From NCBI GenBank assembly GCA_964356415.1, contig CAYHHK010000146.1:1-8987 (forward strand): a DNA stretch of 8,987 nucleotides, read 5' to 3'. Made by a program: the position numbers and the translations under genes. Source of the stretch: JAPLDB01 sp964356415 (GTDB lineage: Bacteria; Bacteroidota; Bacteroidia; AKYH767-A; 2013-40CM-41-45). Position 1 is the stretch's first letter. The number at the start of each line of letters is the position of its first letter. Below the pieces are notes generated by a model that saw only the letters and a program-made list of their open reading frames with translations, searched no databases and was not told where the DNA came from. Below are positions 6,984 to 8,987 of the stretch, piece after piece.

Positions 6984-8225
6984 TCATGCCGCTATTCGGA
7001 TTTGCCTTTGGTTAAGTTGTCGCAGCAGCATGTACCAGAGATGTTCGTATGGGATGATCTCGGTAATCTCCCTGTCCTGTAGCGTATGATCTTTGAATTC
7101 AAGCAAACGTTGATAAAACTTCTTTCCGGTCTGTTCGGCTTTTTGCAGATCGCCATCATATTTAAAAACTAATAACAGCATTTTTGAAAATAAGTAACTC
7201 CGATAATTTTTTTTGCGGCTGATGTGCCGCTGGCAATACTGGCGAAAACTTTCGTTTGCTTCGGCAAGGTGCTCATCGTCCTGCATGACCAGGTGCATGA
7301 GTTTGAGTGCCTGCATCAGGAAGAACAATCCCTTCTTATCACTATAGCTTTTACTCACCGAATTGAAATAGTGCCTCGGATTAAAACGGTTGACCTGCTT
7401 TGTATCGTGCAGCGCAAAATGAAGACAAGCACCATAGATTTTCCATACATCTCTCTGATATGGATTCATGGTGCGCCCCTGGCGGCTGGTAATTACTTGT
7501 TGGTAGATTTCCTGCGCCTTNNNNNNNNNNNNNNNNNNNNNNNNNNNNNNNNNNNNNNNNNNNNNNNNNNNNNNNNNNNNNNNNNNNNNNNNNNNNNNNN
7601 NNNNNNNNNNNNNNNNNNNNTTATTGCTCATTAGTGTTACCATATTCTGATAGAGTAATGCCGACTCTACTTCTGCATGAAGTGCTGCAAGCAAGACCTT
7701 TAAAGTGCGTTGTGCATTTCTTCGCTTTACCGGTTTATCTGTAACGGTGTAATAGTAACCCAGGCGGTCAGCACACTTTAATCCTTCCTGTGTAAGGTGG
7801 TGCGTGCGTGCAAGCAGGGCGGTTTTTTCCCAAAGCAACGCTGCTGCATCTATATTTCCTTTTATGTAAAGAGTATCTGCAACCAAGAGGTTACGGTAAG
7901 TGTTATAGCGATTGGCATCATATCTATTACGCATGGTCCCGGTAAGATCCTGTTTCGCAATTTCATGAACTGCTTCTTCCTCCAGCCGATGGGCAAGCTG
8001 GTACATTTTGTTGCGATGGTTGCCTGCTTTGCTGCCATACAAATGCTTGCTTGCTGTCTCGTAGTTAAGTGTATGACCTGAGGCGATGAAATAAGACAGC
8101 AGGGTTGTCAATCCGGTCGACATCTTACCACTCTTACCGCTATGATCACTCAATCTTGCATTGTTTGATTTTTCATAAGATTTGATTTTGAGTTGTGCTT
8201 TCACAATTGTCGACACTTTTTTCAT
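6984..8225 (-). CDS. TPR-like helical protein of unknown function, interrupted by an assembly gap
   Basis: I do not recognise a named family. The frame reads 413 codons if the 100-N gap is taken at face value; residues ~202-235 are unknown and the true length may differ. The first 35 residues are strongly basic and look disordered. Residues ~38-90 form a compact helical unit (TTLLSYFIASG, ETASKHLYG, RNKMYQLAHRLEEEAV) whose pattern loosely resembles a winged helix. From ~108 on, paired helices such as YNTYRNLLVADTLYIKGNID and AAALLWEKTALLARTH look like degenerate TPR units and continue after the gap (KAQEIYQQVI, LQKAEQTGKKFYQRLLEF). This layout, an N-terminal helical unit plus TPR-like array, recalls an uncharacterised Bacteroidota family; that is recollection, not a search. 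No signal peptide, so cytoplasmic. An unusual strong Shine-Dalgarno sequence precedes the ATG. It is divergent from the small acidic gene at 8398. Confidence 0.72.
   Translation of the reverse strand: MKKVSTIVKAQLKIKSYEKSNNARLSDHSGKSGKMSTGLTTLLSYFIASGHTLNYETASKHLYGSKAGNHRNKMYQLAHRLEEEAVHEIAKQDLTGTMRNRYDANRYNTYRNLLVADTLYIKGNIDAAALLWEKTALLARTHHLTQEGLKCADRLGYYYTVTDKPVKRRNAQRTLKVLLAALHAEVESALLYQNMVTLMSNXXXXXXXXXXXXXXXXXXXXXXXXXXXXXXXXXXKAQEIYQQVITSRQGRTMNPYQRDVWKIYGACLHFALHDTKQVNRFNPRHYFNSVSKSYSDKKGLFFLMQALKLMHLVMQDDEHLAEANESFRQYCQRHISRKKNYRSYLFSKMLLLVFKYDGDLQKAEQTGKKFYQRLLEFKDHTLQDREITEIIPYEHLWYMLLRQLNQRQIRIAA
7521..7620. other. Assembly gap (100 Ns)
   Basis: Exactly 100 undetermined bases join two contig ends inside the TPR-like gene. 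A round 100 is a common placeholder for a gap of unknown size, so the missing length and reading-frame continuity are not established. Both flanks carry helical coding sequence in the same frame only if the gap really is 100 bp. Confidence 0.95.
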
Positions 8226-8232
8226 TCCATTG

Positions 8233-8239
8233 CTCCTTT
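8233..8239 (-). promoter_or_regulatory. Strong Shine-Dalgarno sequence of the TPR-like gene
   Basis: On the minus strand AAAGGAG ends 7 nt before the ATG at 8225, an ideal ribosome binding site. No other gene in the window has one, and the phylum as a whole rarely uses it. It fixes the start at 8225. Confidence 0.65.
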
Positions 8240-8247
8240 AGAAATCA

Positions 8248-8265
8248 TTATTACATCTGTAATAA
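8248..8265. promoter_or_regulatory. 18-bp near-palindrome in the leader of the TPR-like gene (candidate operator or RNA hairpin)
   Basis: TTATTACA and TGTAATAA are perfect 8-bp inverted arms with a 2-bp centre. On the minus strand it ends 8 nt upstream of the Shine-Dalgarno sequence and lies downstream of the candidate -7 element at 8302-8309, within the predicted leader. It could be a dimeric operator acting as a roadblock, or a short hairpin (7-bp stem, AGAU loop) that controls access to the ribosome binding site. Confidence 0.5.
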
Positions 8266-8333
8266 CTGGAAATACACTATTAACCATCTGTTTCAATCTC
8301 CCAAATATAGTATAAGATTCACTATCAATCTGT
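8255..8333. repeat. Three copies of ATCTGT in the divergent promoter region
   Basis: ATCTGT occurs on the plus strand at 8255-8260, 8286-8291 and 8328-8333, with starts 31 and 42 bp apart, close to three and four helical turns. A second motif, CACTAT, occurs at 8275-8280 and 8320-8325 and inverted at 8346-8351. The copies flank the minus-strand -7 element. They may be regulator half-sites; chance in AT-rich DNA is not excluded. Confidence 0.35.
8302..8309 (-). promoter_or_regulatory. Candidate -7 element of the TPR-like gene
   Basis: The minus strand reads TATATTTG, an exact match to TAnnTTTG. A TTG lies 16 nt upstream (plus-strand CAA at 8326-8328), slightly closer than the usual -33 spacing. 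The start point would be near 8296, giving a leader of about 70 nt that contains the palindrome and the Shine-Dalgarno sequence. Confidence 0.5.
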
Positions 8334-8358
8334 ACTTTTTTCAGCATAGTGTACCCGG

Positions 8359-8366
8359 TAGTTTTG
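8359..8366 (+). promoter_or_regulatory. Candidate -7 element of the small acidic protein gene
   Basis: TAGTTTTG matches TAnnTTTG exactly. A T-run at 8335-8341 sits where a -33 element would be, but without TTTG. The predicted leader to the ATG at 8398 is about 25 nt. Confidence 0.45.
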
Positions 8367-8397
8367 GGCAACTTAAATCTTTAAAAACTACACACTT

Positions 8398-8583
8398 ATG
8401 GAAATTTTATTCGCAATCCTACTTTACATGGGCTATCATTTCAATCCTGAACTGCCACTTCCATCTACGGGTCCCGAGGCAGCTATCGTAGAACAAGCCA
8501 CGGTTATTCGGGACAACAACTGGTACACCAGCCATGAAGCGGAGGGGGTAATTATTGTTGATGATATAAATCCGGAAGAATAA
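8398..8583 (+). CDS. Small very acidic protein of unknown function (61 residues)
   Basis: I do not recognise it. Residues 3-13 are hydrophobic (ILFAILLYMGY), too short for a membrane span and without the basic residues of a signal peptide. The middle is rich in Pro and Gly (NPELPLPSTGPE). The C-terminal half ends in VIIVDDINPEE. There are 11 Asp/Glu, one Arg and no Lys, so the protein is strongly negative. Evidence that it is real comes from context: a -7 element at a sensible distance upstream and a strong intrinsic terminator starting 20 bp after the stop make a self-contained transcription unit. It is divergent from the basic TPR-like protein. It could be an acidic partner or inhibitor of a basic protein, a short secreted or signalling peptide precursor, or a phage-like accessory product; none of these is shown. 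Confidence 0.6.
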   Translation: MEILFAILLYMGYHFNPELPLPSTGPEAAIVEQATVIRDNNWYTSHEAEGVIIVDDINPEE

Positions 8584-8603
8584 AAATTCGGTTGACAGCC
8601 CTT

Positions 8604-8641
8604 AAAGTTCCGGGGGAAGATTGTTTCCTCCGGAGCTTTTT
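8604..8641 (+). terminator. Rho-independent terminator after the small acidic gene
   Basis: A 15-bp stem pairs 8604-8618 with 8625-8639. It holds two G-U wobbles and no mismatch, a GC-rich core (TTCCGGGGG with CCTCCGGAG), a 6-nt loop GATTGT, and five T from 8637 to 8641. It is the clearest terminator in the window. The A-run on the left arm could let it work in the opposite direction too, though no gene approaches from that side here. Confidence 0.88.
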
Positions 8642-8675
8642 AAAACAAGTGACGAATCTTTAATGAATAAATGCG

Positions 8676-8933
8676 ATGGGTGGAAATGCACTGGAAAAAT
8701 ATTACGAAGCCGCTTCACGAACCGATGAGGCAGTGATTGAATTATTTTATTCCATCTTCGGTTCCGAAAAAATATCTATGGCGAAACTCAAAAAGATTAA
8801 AATACTGCAAAATATCCTGCGAAATGGGGTAGGTAAAAAGTCTGTTGCAAAAATAGCTAAGGAAAATAAAGTATCAAGAATGACTGTTTACAGGTTAACC
8901 GGAAAACCAAATATGGAAGGGAATAAAAATTAA
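8676..8933 (+). CDS. Small helix-turn-helix DNA-binding protein (resolvase-type HTH)
   Basis: 85 residues. The N-terminal half is helical (ALEKYYEAASRTDEAVIELFYSIFG). Residues ~38-77 form a helix-turn-helix: LKKIKILQNILRNGVG, then SVAKIAKEN, turn KVS, and recognition helix RMTVYRLTG. The pattern (..LL..G....IA....VS..T.YR) resembles the C-terminal DNA-binding domain of Hin-type serine recombinases. No catalytic domain is present and the protein is complete at both ends, so it is either a stand-alone regulator or a relic of a recombinase. The ATG at 8676 is the first in frame. No -7 element is seen between the terminator at 8641 and the start, so expression may rely on readthrough or on an atypical promoter. 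A perfect 11-bp inverted repeat follows 11 bp after the stop and may be its binding site. Confidence 0.7.
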   Translation: MGGNALEKYYEAASRTDEAVIELFYSIFGSEKISMAKLKKIKILQNILRNGVGKKSVAKIAKENKVSRMTVYRLTGKPNMEGNKN

Positions 8934-8944
8934 TTGCAATGCAA

Positions 8945-8977
8945 GTTTGTCACAAAAGTCAGGAAATTGTGACAAAC
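8945..8977. repeat. Perfect 11-bp inverted repeat after the HTH gene
   Basis: GTTTGTCACAA at 8945-8955 and TTGTGACAAAC at 8967-8977 are exact reverse complements with an 11-bp spacer. Arm centres are 22 bp apart, about two helical turns, which suits a protein dimer bound on one DNA face. A smaller palindrome, TTGCA-A-TGCAA, directly abuts it at 8934-8944. No T-run follows, so it is a poor terminator. It could be an operator, the end of a mobile element, or a recombination site. Confidence 0.6.
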
Positions 8978-8987
8978 CATGTGTTTA

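Noticed and set aside
8195..8491. 98-codon plus-strand frame across the divergent spacer
   Set aside because: It runs through both candidate promoters and overlaps the start of the better-supported 61-residue gene in another frame; its content is not protein-like.
1..8987. CRISPR array, tRNA, rRNA or insertion sequence
   Set aside because: No regularly spaced repeats, cloverleaf or ribosomal sequence, or transposase frame was found on either strand.

Overview
The window looks like a chromosomal contig from a member of the Bacteroidota, probably a Chitinophagia/Sphingobacteriia-like environmental lineage and possibly a metagenome assembly. Three secreted proteins end in type IX secretion (T9SS) sorting domains, which occur only in this phylum. 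The -7 elements fit the phylum consensus TAnnTTTG, most genes lack a Shine-Dalgarno sequence, and the DNA is moderately AT-rich. A run of 100 Ns at 7521-7620 is a scaffold gap inside a gene.

Layout. (1) 1-1365, plus strand: the 3' end of a large secreted protein with a cohesin-like domain and a T9SS type A tail, then a small secreted protein that also has a type A tail. (2) 1339-2905, minus strand: a two-gene operon of a nitronate monooxygenase/FabK-like flavoprotein followed by a DUF4442/PaaI-like hotdog protein. Its 3' end overlaps the small secreted gene tail to tail. (3) 3091-5886, plus strand: a 931-residue surface protein with seven PKD domains and a T9SS type B tail, behind the best promoter in the window. 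(4) 5976-6833, plus strand: a fold-type IV PLP aminotransferase or lyase. (5) 6984-8225, minus strand: a basic, all-helical TPR-like protein of unknown function, interrupted by the gap. (6) 8398-8583, plus strand: a very acidic 61-residue protein divergent from gene 5, with its own -7 element and a strong terminator. (7) 8676-8933, plus strand: an 85-residue helix-turn-helix protein followed by a perfect 11-bp inverted repeat.

How the genes work together. The T9SS cargo proteins are envelope or adhesion factors exported by machinery encoded elsewhere. The flavoprotein and hotdog pair probably acts on one acyl or nitro substrate pathway. The aminotransferase is general metabolism. The right end (8226-8987) is the least ordinary part. 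Two divergent genes share a 172-bp spacer that holds a palindrome, candidate promoters and three copies of a hexamer at near-helical spacing. The small helix-turn-helix gene beside it carries its own inverted repeat. That end is the best candidate here for an undescribed regulatory module, but its function cannot be read from the sequence.
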